DNA of 64,000 bases, taken from positions 1 through 64,000 of the forward strand of contig CAAGBT010000025.1 of the NCBI GenBank assembly GCA_900768135.1, written 5' to 3'. Under the pieces are notes generated by a model. That model ran no database searches. It saw only the letters and a program-made list of their open reading frames with translations, and was not told where the DNA came from. A program made the translations under genes and the position numbers. Source of the stretch: an uncultured Oscillospiraceae bacterium. Its GTDB lineage: Bacteria; Bacillota; Clostridia; Oscillospirales; Oscillospiraceae. Positions 16,334 through 25,650 of this stretch are shown here, one piece after another; positions within the stretch are counted from its first letter, which is position 1; each line of letters starts with the position of its first letter.

Positions 16334-18631
16334 TTACAGGCTGCGGACAGCAAGCTTTCCCTCTTCCATCGCTGCATGGATCTGCGAAACGGGATGCTCG
16401 TAGGAGTCGATGATCTGCCCCGCCATCACGTCCTCCAGCTCTTTCTGGATGGTACGGCGCAGGTTACGCGCGCCGTAAACGGCGGAATAGGACTTTTTCA
16501 CAAGGTAGTCCACCACAGCGTCCTCCCATGTGAAGTGCAGGCCCTTGTCCTCAAGGCTCTGCTGCAATTCGCCAAGCATGATGCGGGCAATGCCGGCAAA
16601 GTTCTTCTCGTCAAGGCGGTTGAAGCAGATCACCTCGTCCACGCGGTTCAGGAATTCGGGGCGCAGGAACTCGCCAAGCGCCTTCATGGCGCGGTCGCGG
16701 TTCTGCTCGTTGAGCGTGTGGCCGAAGCCGACGGTACCCTCCTTGCGCTCGGAGCCTGCGTTGGAGGTCATGACGATGACGGTGTTTTCAAAGTTCACCT
16801 TGCGGCCGTGGGAATCGGTGATCTCGCCGTCATCGAGAATTTGCAGCAGAACATTCATCACGTCGGGATGCGCCTTTTCGATCTCATCGAACAGGATGAC
16901 GGCATAGGGCTTGCGGCGGATCTTCTCGGTCAGCTGACCGGCCTCGTCATAGCCGACGTAGCCCGGAGGCGAGCCGACGATGCGGGAGACGGAGTGCTTT
17001 TCCATAAATTCCGACATATCGAGACGGATGAGCGCATCGGGCGAGTTGAAAAGATCCTGCGCCAGCTGCTTGACCAGCTCCGTTTTGCCAACGCCCGTAG
17101 GGCCGACAAAGATAAAGCTCACCGGCTTGTGCTTGGGCGAGATGCCCACACGGCTGCGGCGGATCGCAGCGGCGACGGCCTCGATGGCCTCGTCCTGCCC
17201 AACGATGTGCGCCTTCAGGCGCTTGTCGAGTTCGCTGAGACGGCGGAATTCATCCTCACGGATGCGTGAAGCAGGGATCTTTGTCCACAGCTCGATCACA
17301 CGCGCGAGATTGTCCATGGAAAGCTGCGGGTCGCCCTGTGCGCAGAGCGCGTCCAATTCGTTCTGCGCCTTCATCGTAAGGCTCTTCAGCTCGGCAAGGC
17401 GCTCAAAATCCGGCTCCTCCGCCCCCTGAAGAAGCTCGCGTTCCTTTTCGTAATCCTCGATCTCGCGGCGCAGCTCCATGCGGCGGTTGATGTTTTTATC
17501 GTGCAGGTTCAGGTCGGAGCAGGCTTCGTCGATCAGGTCGATGGCCTTGTCCGGCAGAAAACGGTCGGTGATATAGCGCTCGGACAGCAGCACCGCCTGC
17601 CGTAGAATGCCCTCGGGAATTTTGACGCCGTGGTACTGCTCATAGTAGTGGGCGATGCCCTTCAGAATCTTGAGCGTATCCTCCATGTTCGGCTCATTGA
17701 CCGTAACGGGCTGGAAGCGGCGTTCAAGCGCAGTGTCCTTTTCGATGTGCTTGCGGTATTCGGTAAAGGTCGTTGCGCCGATGACCTGGATCTCGCCGCG
17801 GGAAAGCGCGGGCTTTAAAATGTTGGCGGCATTCATGCTGCCCTCGGCATCACCCGCGCCAACGATGTTATGCACCTCGTCAATCACGAGAATGACGTTG
17901 CCCATCTTGCGGATCTCTTCGATAAGTCCCTTCATGCGGCTCTCGAACTGGCCGCGGAACTGCGTGCCGGCCACAAGCGCCGTCAGATCGAGCAGGTACA
18001 CTTCCTTGCTCTTGAGCTTGAACGGCACATCGCCTGCGGCAATGCGCTGGGCAAGCCCCTCGGCGATAGCCGTCTTGCCAACGCCGGGTTCGCCGATCAG
18101 GCAGGGGTTGTTCTTCTGGCGGCGGTTGAGGATCTGGATCACGCGCTCGATCTCTTCCTCGCGCCCAATGACCGCATCGAGCTTTCCCTCGCGGGCGCGC
18201 TGGGAAAGGTTGATGCAGTAGGAATCCAGAAATTTGTGTTTACTGCCCTTTTCCGCTTTTTTGTCGCCGCGCGGACGCTGCGGCTCCTCGCCGCCGGCGT
18301 CGTTCGCCGCAGGCGCGCCGCCGAGAAAGCGGCTGAGAAACGGGAAGGTCGCGGTCTTTCCGTCCTCGTCTCCATCGTTGGGATCGTCCGCATCGGTCAG
18401 CCCCTCAAGGCTCTCCGCTCCGCCGAACGCACCCATCATCTCGTTGGAAATATTATCAAGGTCCTCGTCTGTAATGCCCATGCGGCGCATCATCTCGTCT
18501 ACCTGAGGCAATCCCAGGTTTTTTGCGCATTTCAGGCAGAGTCCTTCATTGACGTTCTTTCCGTTTTCCTGCCGCGTGATGAACACAACGGCGATATTTT
18601 TCTTGCATCTGGAACAAAGTTGTGGCTGCAT
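16334..18631 (-). CDS. clpE: ClpE-like AAA+ unfoldase, Clp protease ATP-binding subunit
   Basis: A 765-residue Hsp100 protein with two AAA+ modules. The N terminus carries a zinc finger, CSRC at residues 6-9 and CLKC at 32-35, as in ClpE, in place of the ClpC N domain. Walker A motifs are GEPGVGKTAI in the first module and GPTGVGKTEL in the second. Walker B reads VILVIDEVHN and VILFDEIEKAHP. A short middle domain with helical content (MELRREIEDYEKERELL) lies between them. It feeds unfolded proteins to ClpP. ATG 18631 is preceded by GGAGG. ClpC is the alternative, but the zinc finger and short N region favour ClpE. Confidence 0.88.
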   Translation of the reverse strand: MQPQLCSRCKKNIAVVFITRQENGKNVNEGLCLKCAKNLGLPQVDEMMRRMGITDEDLDNISNEMMGAFGGAESLEGLTDADDPNDGDEDGKTATFPFLSRFLGGAPAANDAGGEEPQRPRGDKKAEKGSKHKFLDSYCINLSQRAREGKLDAVIGREEEIERVIQILNRRQKNNPCLIGEPGVGKTAIAEGLAQRIAAGDVPFKLKSKEVYLLDLTALVAGTQFRGQFESRMKGLIEEIRKMGNVILVIDEVHNIVGAGDAEGSMNAANILKPALSRGEIQVIGATTFTEYRKHIEKDTALERRFQPVTVNEPNMEDTLKILKGIAHYYEQYHGVKIPEGILRQAVLLSERYITDRFLPDKAIDLIDEACSDLNLHDKNINRRMELRREIEDYEKERELLQGAEEPDFERLAELKSLTMKAQNELDALCAQGDPQLSMDNLARVIELWTKIPASRIREDEFRRLSELDKRLKAHIVGQDEAIEAVAAAIRRSRVGISPKHKPVSFIFVGPTGVGKTELVKQLAQDLFNSPDALIRLDMSEFMEKHSVSRIVGSPPGYVGYDEAGQLTEKIRRKPYAVILFDEIEKAHPDVMNVLLQILDDGEITDSHGRKVNFENTVIVMTSNAGSERKEGTVGFGHTLNEQNRDRAMKALGEFLRPEFLNRVDEVICFNRLDEKNFAGIARIMLGELQQSLEDKGLHFTWEDAVVDYLVKKSYSAVYGARNLRRTIQKELEDVMAGQIIDSYEHPVSQIHAAMEEGKLAVRSL

Positions 18632-18644
18632 ATAGAATCCTCCA

Positions 18645-19373
18645 TTAGGGTAAAAGTGCGGCAGCAGCGCTGCGCGGGGTCTGGTTCATAAAAAACGACA
18701 GCAGGTAGGTCCCGCTTTCATAGTCTGTAAATATTGTGATGCCGAGGCGCGGCGCAAGGCCGCATACCAGGAACAGCAGCAGCGCAGTCTCGATCAGTCC
18801 AAGCGCGCCGCCGCCAAGAGAATTGAGCGTGTGCAGAACCGGCAGGTCGAACAGCTTATCCAGTCCCCGCGTCAGCAGCCGCAGCAGCAGCGTCAGCAGC
18901 AGGAAGCACAGCACGAACACCAGCGCGCGCGCCACGCTCAGCAGCAGCGAATGCACCGCTGCAAGCGCCGCATCCTGCGCCGACTGGCGCAGTGAATCGC
19001 TCAGTTTTCCATCAGAATCAAGCCGCAGCAGGCGCTTGAGAATGCCCGTTGCATCAAGCGGGGCGTTGGTATCCTCTTCCGCGCCATCGGCCGGCGCATC
19101 GGCGTCCGGCAGGTCGTCCGCTTCCGCAGACTGCAGGCCCTGCCCGCCGCTCTCTCCGCCGAACCATTCCTGCACGCTTTGCTCTGCGCGCGGCATCAGC
19201 GCTTCCGCCGCAGGCTCGGCCAGCAGATCCGACAGCAGCGCCGCGCCGATGAGCGCCGCAACGACCGTTACCAGCCCCATCAGGCTGCGAAACAGCCCGC
19301 GCTTTGCGCCGAAAAGTGCGCCGAGCATCAGGACGAGCGCGAACACCGCATCAATGATAAGTCCATTATCCAT
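18645..19373 (-). CDS. CvpA family membrane protein
   Basis: A 242-residue protein with hydrophobic helices at residues 5-25, 28-50, about 140-165 and 185-210. The first part, AVFALVLMLGALFGAKRGLFRSLMG, and the late NSLGGGALGLIETALLLFLV are diagnostic of CvpA (colicin V production-like). An acidic hydrophilic insert of about 70 residues (EADDLPDADAPADGAEED) separates the two membrane pairs. CvpA proteins are linked to envelope homeostasis, but their biochemistry is unknown. It lies between the DUF5711 gene and clpE, 13 bp before clpE. Confidence 0.85.
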   Translation of the reverse strand: MDNGLIIDAVFALVLMLGALFGAKRGLFRSLMGLVTVVAALIGAALLSDLLAEPAAEALMPRAEQSVQEWFGGESGGQGLQSAEADDLPDADAPADGAEEDTNAPLDATGILKRLLRLDSDGKLSDSLRQSAQDAALAAVHSLLLSVARALVFVLCFLLLTLLLRLLTRGLDKLFDLPVLHTLNSLGGGALGLIETALLLFLVCGLAPRLGITIFTDYESGTYLLSFFMNQTPRSAAAALLP

Positions 19374-19441
19374 GTTTCTCTCATTTCAATCAAGGCCAAA
19401 TTGTTACTCTTTTGGTGTTTTCCAGAAATTGCGGAAGGAAA

Positions 19442-20641
19442 TTACGGGATATAAAGCCACGCCGACGCCGAGCCGATCAGCACCGCCGTGCCATCGTCCC
19501 GCATGATAACGGCACGCGCGTATTCCGTTCCAACGAGCCGCGCATATTCCTCCATCTGCGGCGTGTAGATCACCAGACTGTCGCTGTAAAGCACAGCGAG
19601 ATAATTTCCGGCGGCCGAAAGTGAAAGCACCTCGCCGCGGCTGTCAAGGCCGCCAAGGGCCTCCCCGTCGGTCCCTACCGTCACAATCCGCAGCGCGCTG
19701 CCCGAGCGGTAGCGGCTCAGCAGCAGCGCGGCAAAGCCGTCGCCCTCCATGCTGACGCCGCGCAAATAGGGATATTCAAACCGGTAGCTGCCGGCCAGCG
19801 AGCCGCCGGCTGTGAAAAACGTCAGGCTCTCGTCCGTCAGGCAGGCCAGCGAACCCGCCACACTGTCGAGCGACAGGAGGAGCGAACCTGTAAGCGTATT
19901 GACTGACGCCGCCTTTTCGCTGCCAAGGGAATACAGGCTTACCGTATTGGCAACGGCTCCGTTCGCCTCTCCCAGCGTGACCGCCGCCATATGCTTGCAG
20001 TCGCGCAGCACGGCGGCATCGATCACATAGCGCTCAGAGGAGTTGAACGCAAACACCTTTTCACCCGAAGCATCGTATACCGTCACAGTGGATTTGTAGC
20101 CGCTCTTTTCCGCGTTGAGCGTGAGGTAATCAGACGGATTCAGCGAAACGGACAGAATGGAGCCGCTGCATTCGCCGCTCATATCGCGCACCAGCCCGCT
20201 TGCAGAAAACACCAGCAGCGTCTGTGCGCCGATATCGTAAACCGCCGCAGTCTGTCCGCCAACGGCGATGGCGGGCGAGACCAGCTTGACGCTCCCGCTG
20301 TAGACGATGCTCCCGTCATCGCCCAGCACGGTCACGTTCGTTGTTGAGGCAACGATCAGATGATCGCCCAGCAGCGCGAAAACATTGCTGCGATCGTTGC
20401 TGAAAGCGTACAGCTCCGCCTTGCCCTGCTCGTCCTGCGTGATCTTATTGTAGGAAAACAGGCGCTTCACGCTGTCGAGGCTTTTCAAATCCTTCCACGC
20501 GGCGGCAACTACCACCGCCAGCACGATAAGCAGCGTGAGCAGTACGCGCAGCGCGCGGCCAAGGCCGCCGCTGCGGCGCGGCGCCGCCTGCGACCGCCGG
20601 AATTCCTCGCGGGTCAAATTGTCCTGTTCCCGATCATTCAT
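19442..20641 (-). CDS. DUF5711 family membrane-anchored protein with propeller-like repeats
   Basis: A 399-residue protein with one N-terminal membrane helix (GRALRVLLTLLIVLAVVVAA) and a large extracytoplasmic region. That region contains repeated beta-strand units such as LLGDHLIVAS, TVLGDDGSIVYSG and TVYDASGEKVFAF, a propeller-like pattern typical of DUF5711. The function is unknown. I use ATG 20641, which overlaps the truA stop by 8 bp and has GAGG upstream; a start at 20659 is possible but lacks a ribosome-binding site. The overlap suggests translational coupling with truA. Confidence 0.75.
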   Translation of the reverse strand: MNDREQDNLTREEFRRSQAAPRRSGGLGRALRVLLTLLIVLAVVVAAAWKDLKSLDSVKRLFSYNKITQDEQGKAELYAFSNDRSNVFALLGDHLIVASTTNVTVLGDDGSIVYSGSVKLVSPAIAVGGQTAAVYDIGAQTLLVFSASGLVRDMSGECSGSILSVSLNPSDYLTLNAEKSGYKSTVTVYDASGEKVFAFNSSERYVIDAAVLRDCKHMAAVTLGEANGAVANTVSLYSLGSEKAASVNTLTGSLLLSLDSVAGSLACLTDESLTFFTAGGSLAGSYRFEYPYLRGVSMEGDGFAALLLSRYRSGSALRIVTVGTDGEALGGLDSRGEVLSLSAAGNYLAVLYSDSLVIYTPQMEEYARLVGTEYARAVIMRDDGTAVLIGSASAWLYIP

Positions 20642-21389
20642 TGAGTCGTTCGTCCTCATACCAGAGTCTTGTCATGTACAGTCCGCCCGGCGGCACCGTG
20701 GGACCCGCCAACGAGCGGTCGCCGGAGGCCAGAATATCCGGAATATCCTCCGGCGTAAGCTTTCCCTCGGCCGCATAAAGCACCGTACCGGTGATTGCCC
20801 GTACCATATTATACAGGAACCCATCCGCGCAGACCTTGAGTTCAAGCAGGTCGCCCGAGCGCGATACGCTGCAGTAATGCACCGTCCGCACGGTGGTCTT
20901 CGTCTCCGTTCCCACGGAGCGGACGGCGCGGAAATCGTGCGTGCCTTCAAAGGCGCGCGCCGCGCGGTCCATCATCTCCTCATCGAGGTGCTTGGGGTAA
21001 AAATAGGCGCGGTTCACATAAAACGGATTCTTGATGCGGGAATTATAAATGCGGTAAGTGTATTCCTTTTTTTTGCAGGAAAGGATGGCGTTGAAATCGT
21101 CTGCGACCTCCAGCGCCTCACGCACAACGATATCCTCCGGCGTGTGCGTATTGATGGCAAACGGCAGCCGCTCGACCGGGATACGGGACTCCGTGCGGAA
21201 ATTGGCGATATAGCGCTCGGCATGAACGCCCGCGTCCGTGCGCCCGCAGCCAACAAGCTTCACCTCGCCGCCGCAGACCTTTGAGAGGCCCTTTTCCATT
21301 GTCTCGCAAACGCTGGAAACCGTTTTCTGCACCTGCCAGCCGTGGTAGGCGGTGCCGTTATACATCAGCTTGAGCGCAATGTTTCGCAT
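20634..21389 (-). CDS. truA: tRNA pseudouridine(38-40) synthase
   Basis: A 251-residue TruA that isomerises uridines 38-40 in the tRNA anticodon stem. Motifs: NIALKLMYNGTAYHGWQVQ at the N terminus, VGCGRTDAGVHAERYIANF with the catalytic Asp, and the C-terminal GFLYNMVRAITGTVL. The length is that of the family. It follows ecfT closely, and the ecfA1-ecfA2-ecfT-truA order is a common Firmicutes arrangement, so the four are probably one operon. Confidence 0.96.
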   Translation of the reverse strand: MRNIALKLMYNGTAYHGWQVQKTVSSVCETMEKGLSKVCGGEVKLVGCGRTDAGVHAERYIANFRTESRIPVERLPFAINTHTPEDIVVREALEVADDFNAILSCKKKEYTYRIYNSRIKNPFYVNRAYFYPKHLDEEMMDRAARAFEGTHDFRAVRSVGTETKTTVRTVHYCSVSRSGDLLELKVCADGFLYNMVRAITGTVLYAAEGKLTPEDIPDILASGDRSLAGPTVPPGGLYMTRLWYEDERLNE

Positions 21390-21415
21390 AAAAGCTCCCT
21401 CTTCTCGCTTCCCGC

Positions 21416-22207
21416 TCAGCGCAGCAGGATGACGCCCGCCGCCAGCGCAAGATAATATCCCAGCACCAGATAGTCCCGCGCTTCATAGCGCAGCACATGA
21501 AGCTTCGTGCGTCCATCGCCGCCGTGGTAGCAGCGGCATTCCATCGCCGTTGCCAGCTCATCGGCACGGCGGAAGGCGCTGACGAACAGCGGCACGAGCA
21601 GCGGTACGAGCGCTTTGGCGCGCTGCATGAGACTGCCGGTTTCAAAATCGGCGCCGCGGGCCTTCTGCGCGGACATGATCTTGTCCGTTTCCTCAATGAG
21701 CGTGGGAATAAAGCGCAGCGCGATGGACATCATCATCGCCAGCTCATGCACGGGCGCCTTCACCTTTTTAAGCGGACTGAGCAGGCTCTCCAGCCCGTCT
21801 GTCAGGCGGATGGGCGAGGTCGTGTAGGTCAGCAGGAACGTCCCCATGATGAGCAGCGTGATGCGCAGCAGCATCGTAACGGCGGCATGCACGCCCTCGA
21901 TGGTGATACGGAAGATCCACCAGTGGAAGATCTCTGTTCCCGGCGTGTAGAAAAGGTTCAGCAGCGCGGTAAATGCAATGATGAACAGAACCGGCTTGAG
22001 GCCCTTGAACAGCGCCTTTGCCCCCACGCGCGAGATGCATACGGCAGCAATAAGCGTCAGGATCAGCAGCCCATAGGCAAGATAGCTTTTCGCTGTGAAC
22101 AGCGCTACGATGTAAAGCACCGTAGCAAGCAGCTTTGTGCGCGGGTCAAGCCGATGCGCAAGCGTATCGCCGGGGAAATACTGCCCCAGCGTGATATCCT
22201 TCAGCAT
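21416..22207 (-). CDS. ecfT: energy-coupling factor transporter transmembrane protein EcfT
   Basis: A 263-residue membrane protein with about five or six helices. It begins MLKDITLGQYFPGDTLAHRL with DPRTKLLATVLYI, as expected for EcfT. The paired coupling motifs contacting the ATPases appear as ARGADFETGS and AFRRADELATAMECRCY. EcfT with EcfA1/A2 forms the general energizing module shared by different vitamin-binding S components; no S component is encoded here. Its start overlaps the end of ecfA2 by 7 bp. Confidence 0.95.
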   Translation of the reverse strand: MLKDITLGQYFPGDTLAHRLDPRTKLLATVLYIVALFTAKSYLAYGLLILTLIAAVCISRVGAKALFKGLKPVLFIIAFTALLNLFYTPGTEIFHWWIFRITIEGVHAAVTMLLRITLLIMGTFLLTYTTSPIRLTDGLESLLSPLKKVKAPVHELAMMMSIALRFIPTLIEETDKIMSAQKARGADFETGSLMQRAKALVPLLVPLFVSAFRRADELATAMECRCYHGGDGRTKLHVLRYEARDYLVLGYYLALAAGVILLR

Positions 22208-23070
22208 TCCGCCCCGCCCCCTCTCCTGAGCGCGAGGAGTTCCTCCCGCAGTTCCTCCACCGTGTAAACGGCCGGGTCGATCGCAAGGCCGCGCGCGCGC
22301 AGCGCCATGGCGATGCGCGTGACCTGCGGCACATCAAGCCCTGCCGCCACCAGCTCTTCGCCGCGCGCAAAGACCTCGCGCGGCGCGCCGCTCATCAGCA
22401 CATGACCGTCCGACAGAACGATGATACGCTCTACGTTCCGGGCGATCTCTTCCATGCTGTGGCTTACCAGCACAACGGTCGTGCCGCGCGCGCGGTGATA
22501 CTGGCGAATGTTTGCAAGCAGCTCTTCCCTGCCCTGCGGATCAAGCCCGGCGCTCGGCTCGTCCAGCACCAGCACCTCCGGCTCCATGGCAATCACGCCC
22601 GCGATAGCCACGCGGCGCTTCTGCCCGCCCGAAAGGGCGAAGGGCGACTTTTCCAGCAGGTCCTCCGAAAGGCCCGCAAAGCGCGCCGCATCATGCACGC
22701 GGCGGTCGATCTCTTCTTTGGAAAGGCCCATGTTGCCCGGTCCGAAAGCGATATCACGGTAAACGGTCTCTTCAAAAAGCTGGTACTCCGGGTACTGGAA
22801 CACCAGCCCCACGCGGAAGCGCACACTCCGGATCTTTTTGGGATCCGCCCAGATATCCTCGCCGCCGAGATAAATATGCCCCGCCGTCGGCTTCAAAAGG
22901 CCGTTCAGGTGCTGGATCAGCGTTGATTTCCCGCTGCCTGTGTGACCGATGACACCCAAAAATTCGCCGCGCCGGATTGACAGCGACATATTCTCCACCG
23001 CACTGCGCCGGAAAGGCGTTCCCTCGCCGTAGGTATGCGTCAGGTTTTCTACACGAATGATCTCTTCCAA
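22201..23070 (-). CDS. ecfA2: energy-coupling factor transporter ATPase EcfA2
   Basis: A 289-residue ABC ATPase. Walker A is GHTGSGKSTLI, the signature LSGGQKRRVAIAGV, and Walker B VLVLDEPSAGLDP. The Q-loop region QYPEYQLFEETVYRDIAFGP is the EcfA-specific segment, and EcfA2 typically carries the longer C-terminal extension seen here. It pairs with EcfA1 (next gene upstream) and EcfT to energize micronutrient uptake. It starts 12 bp after the ecfA1 stop. Confidence 0.95.
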   Translation of the reverse strand: MEEIIRVENLTHTYGEGTPFRRSAVENMSLSIRRGEFLGVIGHTGSGKSTLIQHLNGLLKPTAGHIYLGGEDIWADPKKIRSVRFRVGLVFQYPEYQLFEETVYRDIAFGPGNMGLSKEEIDRRVHDAARFAGLSEDLLEKSPFALSGGQKRRVAIAGVIAMEPEVLVLDEPSAGLDPQGREELLANIRQYHRARGTTVVLVSHSMEEIARNVERIIVLSDGHVLMSGAPREVFARGEELVAAGLDVPQVTRIAMALRARGLAIDPAVYTVEELREELLALRRGGGAEC

Positions 23071-23082
23071 GGCTTCGTCCTC

Positions 23083-23925
23083 TTAGGTAAAGTTTTTCAT
23101 GATGGCATCGGCGCATTCGTCCACGGTGATCGCATCCACCGGCACATCCATCCCCGCCGCGCGCAGGGAGAAAAGCAGCGACACCGTGTCCGGCACGGCA
23201 AGGCCGATGGCCTCCAGTTCATCCTTGCGCACAAAGACCTCCCGCGGCGTACCGTCCATCACGACAAGCCCGTCGTTCATGACGATCACGCGGTCAGCGT
23301 GTTCCGCTTCGTTCATATGGTGAGTAATGAGCACCACCGTGATCCCCTGCTCACGGTTGAGCTTTTCCACGGCGGCAAGCACCTCCCGCCGCCCAATGGG
23401 ATCAAGCATGGCGGTCGCCTCGTCGAGTACGATACATTCCGGCTTCATCGCCAGCACGCCCGCAATGGCGATGCGCTGCTTCTGCCCGCCGGAGAGCAGG
23501 TGCGGCGCATGGCGGGCGTACTGCTCCATGCCGACCGCCCGGAGCGCATCGTCTACCCGGGTGCGGATCTCCGCGCTCGGCACGCCGAGATTCTCCGGCG
23601 CAAAGGCGACGTCTTCCTCAACCACGTTTGCAACGATCTGGTTGTCCGGGTTCTGGAACACCATGCCTACGCGTCGGCGGATCTCCAGCAGAAGCGCTTC
23701 GTCCGCCGTGTCCATCCCCTCGACCCAGACCTTGCCGCCGCCCGGCAGCAGCACCGCATTGAACGTTTTGGCAAGCGTGGATTTTCCGCTGCCGTTATGG
23801 CCCAGTACCACGGCAAAGCTGCCGCGTTCTATCGTCACGTCCACGCCGCGCAGCGCGCGCGTATTGCCCTCGCCCTCTGCACCCGGATAGGAGAACGTCA
23901 GGTTTTCGGTTTTGATCATATCCAT
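23083..23925 (-). CDS. ecfA1: energy-coupling factor transporter ATPase EcfA1
   Basis: A 280-residue ABC ATPase that is first in the ECF set. Walker A is GHNGSGKSTLAKT, the signature LLSGGQKQRIAIAGVLA and Walker B CIVLDEATAMLDP. The QNPDNQIVANVVEEDVAFGP-like segment (here VAFAPENLG) is typical of EcfA1. It acts with EcfA2 as the asymmetric nucleotide-binding pair of the ECF module. It starts 51 bp after the methyltransferase gene, with no terminator between them. Confidence 0.94.
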   Translation of the reverse strand: MDMIKTENLTFSYPGAEGEGNTRALRGVDVTIERGSFAVVLGHNGSGKSTLAKTFNAVLLPGGGKVWVEGMDTADEALLLEIRRRVGMVFQNPDNQIVANVVEEDVAFAPENLGVPSAEIRTRVDDALRAVGMEQYARHAPHLLSGGQKQRIAIAGVLAMKPECIVLDEATAMLDPIGRREVLAAVEKLNREQGITVVLITHHMNEAEHADRVIVMNDGLVVMDGTPREVFVRKDELEAIGLAVPDTVSLLFSLRAAGMDVPVDAITVDECADAIMKNFT

Positions 23926-23976
23926 ATCAGCGTGTTTCCTTTTTCATTTCCCTGTGCGCGGCACAGGGCCGCGCGT

Positions 23977-24840
23977 TTATTCCGAGAACCAGCGTCCCGT
24001 TGCGCCGCAGGGCAGCGCAAGGCCGGTTTCCGTTACGGGAAGCCCCAGCTCGTCCCACGTCACCTTGCCGCCGTATTTTTCCGCAACGAGCAGATGCAGC
24101 AGATAGCCCAGCACGGAGGGCGCAAGCCCTGTTGTATAGGAATTGATGATGACAAACAGCGGCTTGTCCGAAAGCACCTGCGCGCAGAGCTTTACAAACG
24201 GAAAGAGATTGTCCTCCAGCTTCCATACCTCGCCGCCAGGGCCGCGCCCGTAGCTCGGCGGATCCATGATAATGGCATCGTAGGTTTTTCCGCGGCGGAT
24301 CTCCCGCTCGACAAACTTTGCGCAGTCGTCGATGATCCAGCGGATGGGCGCATCGGCAAGGTCGCTCACGCGCGCATTCTCGCGCGCCCAGCCTACCATG
24401 CCCTTTGCCGCGTCCACATGGCACACCTGCGCGCCGCTCGCGGCGCAGGCGACCGTCGCCCCGCCGGTGTAGGCAAAGAGATTCAGCACCCGGATGGGCC
24501 GCCCCGCGTTTTCGATCTTTTCGCGCGCAAAATCCCAGTTCACCGCCTGCTCGGGAAAAAGCCCTGTGTGCTTAAAATTCATAGGCTTGACCTGAAAGGT
24601 AAGGTCGCGGTAATTTACCGTCCACGATTCCGGCAGCCTTTCCTTGTCCCAGTGTCCGCCGCCGGAAGAGGAGCGATGGTAGCGTCCCTGCGCGTTTTTC
24701 CAGCCGCGGTTTGCGTGCGGCGTTTCCCAGATCGCCTGCGGATCCGGGCGCACGAGGATCTGCCGCCCCCAGCGCTCCAGCTTTTCGCCGCCGCCGCAGT
24801 CAAGCAGTTCATAGTCCTTCCATCCGTCCGCGATCCACAT
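23977..24840 (-). CDS. class I SAM-dependent methyltransferase (RlmK/I-like)
   Basis: A 287-residue protein. Residues 1-115 form a beta-rich N-terminal region (MWIADGWKDYELLDCGGGEK), followed by a Rossmann methyltransferase fold with VLNLFAYTGGATVACA as the SAM-binding loop and IIMDPPSYGRG as the NPPY-type catalytic motif. This matches the Methyltrans_SAM family containing the rRNA enzymes RlmK and RlmI, so an rRNA cytosine or guanine target is likely but unproven. ATG 24840 is preferred over 24888 because GGAGGAG lies 9-10 nt upstream. It heads the long minus-strand run. Confidence 0.85.
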   Translation of the reverse strand: MWIADGWKDYELLDCGGGEKLERWGRQILVRPDPQAIWETPHANRGWKNAQGRYHRSSSGGGHWDKERLPESWTVNYRDLTFQVKPMNFKHTGLFPEQAVNWDFAREKIENAGRPIRVLNLFAYTGGATVACAASGAQVCHVDAAKGMVGWARENARVSDLADAPIRWIIDDCAKFVEREIRRGKTYDAIIMDPPSYGRGPGGEVWKLEDNLFPFVKLCAQVLSDKPLFVIINSYTTGLAPSVLGYLLHLLVAEKYGGKVTWDELGLPVTETGLALPCGATGRWFSE

Positions 24841-24891
24841 AGCCGTCTTCTCCTCCGCCGCATGGGCATAATAGTACATAATAATCAATGT

Positions 24892-24921
24892 ATTATACTA
24901 CGCGCACGCAGCGGTAGTCAA
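24892..24921 (-). promoter_or_regulatory. strong sigma-A promoter for the methyltransferase-ECF gene run
   Basis: On the minus strand TTGACT (24921-24916) and TATAAT (24897-24892) are 18 bp apart, about 50 bp upstream of the start codon at 24840. Confidence 0.8.
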
Positions 24922-24989
24922 TGAATAAATCGTGAATTCAGCCCGCCGTTTCCCACCTCCATTCTGCCGGAATTTGCTCCTGTTTGCCG

Positions 24990-25018
24990 TAGACAGCGCG
25001 CCGGTTCTGTGCTATACT
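24990..25018 (+). promoter_or_regulatory. sigma-A promoter of queH
   Basis: TAGACA (24990-24995) and TATACT (25013-25018) are spaced by 17 bp, about 36 bp before the queH start. Confidence 0.65.
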
Positions 25019-25053
25019 GATAAAAAAGTTGTTAAGAAAGCTGGCGACCCCCC

Positions 25054-25620
25054 ATGGAAAAGCTCCTGCTGCACTCCTGCTGCGCACCCTGCTCGGTCTA
25101 CTGCGTGGATACGCTGCGCAGCGATGGGATCGAGCCGGTGTCGCTGTGGTTCAACCCCAACATCCATCCCTGGACGGAATACGATATGCGCCGCAGCACC
25201 CTGCTGCAATACGGCGAGCTGGAAAAGCTCGAGGTCCGCATATTGGAGGACTACGGCCTGCGGGACTTTGTCCGCGCCGTCAGCGCGGATATTGACCACC
25301 GCTGCGCCCACTGCTACACGCTTCGGCTCGGCACGGCGGCGAAATATGCCGCCAGCCACGGGTTTGGCGCCTTCACCTCGTCGCTTCTCATCTCGCCGTA
25401 TCAGGATCACGAGCTGCTGAAGGCTGTAGGCGAAACGATGGGCAGGAGGTACGGCGTGACGTTTTACTACCGCGACTTCCGTCCGGGCTTCCGTGCCGGG
25501 CAGGAAAAAGCGCGCTCGCTCGGGCTGTACCTGCAAAAATACTGCGGCTGCATCTTCTCTGAAGAGGACCGCTACCGGAAAAAAATCGACAGAGCCGCGC
25601 TCCGCTACGCGGAGCCGTGA
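25054..25620 (+). CDS. queH: epoxyqueuosine reductase QueH
   Basis: A 188-residue QueH (formerly DUF208), which reduces epoxyqueuosine to queuosine in tRNA independently of the QueG family. Conserved Cys groups are HSCCAPCS (residues 7-14), HRCAHCY and KYCGCIFSE; these bind the iron-sulfur cluster and neighbouring metal. The substrate-loop LLISPYQDHE and FYYRDFRPGF are family segments. The start is ATG 25054. plsY follows 30 bp later on the same strand. The other queuosine genes are not in the window. Confidence 0.95.
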   Translation: MEKLLLHSCCAPCSVYCVDTLRSDGIEPVSLWFNPNIHPWTEYDMRRSTLLQYGELEKLEVRILEDYGLRDFVRAVSADIDHRCAHCYTLRLGTAAKYAASHGFGAFTSSLLISPYQDHELLKAVGETMGRRYGVTFYYRDFRPGFRAGQEKARSLGLYLQKYCGCIFSEEDRYRKKIDRAALRYAEP

Positions 25621-25650
25621 CGGCAGAACCGCCGGAAAGGAGGCGCTTCC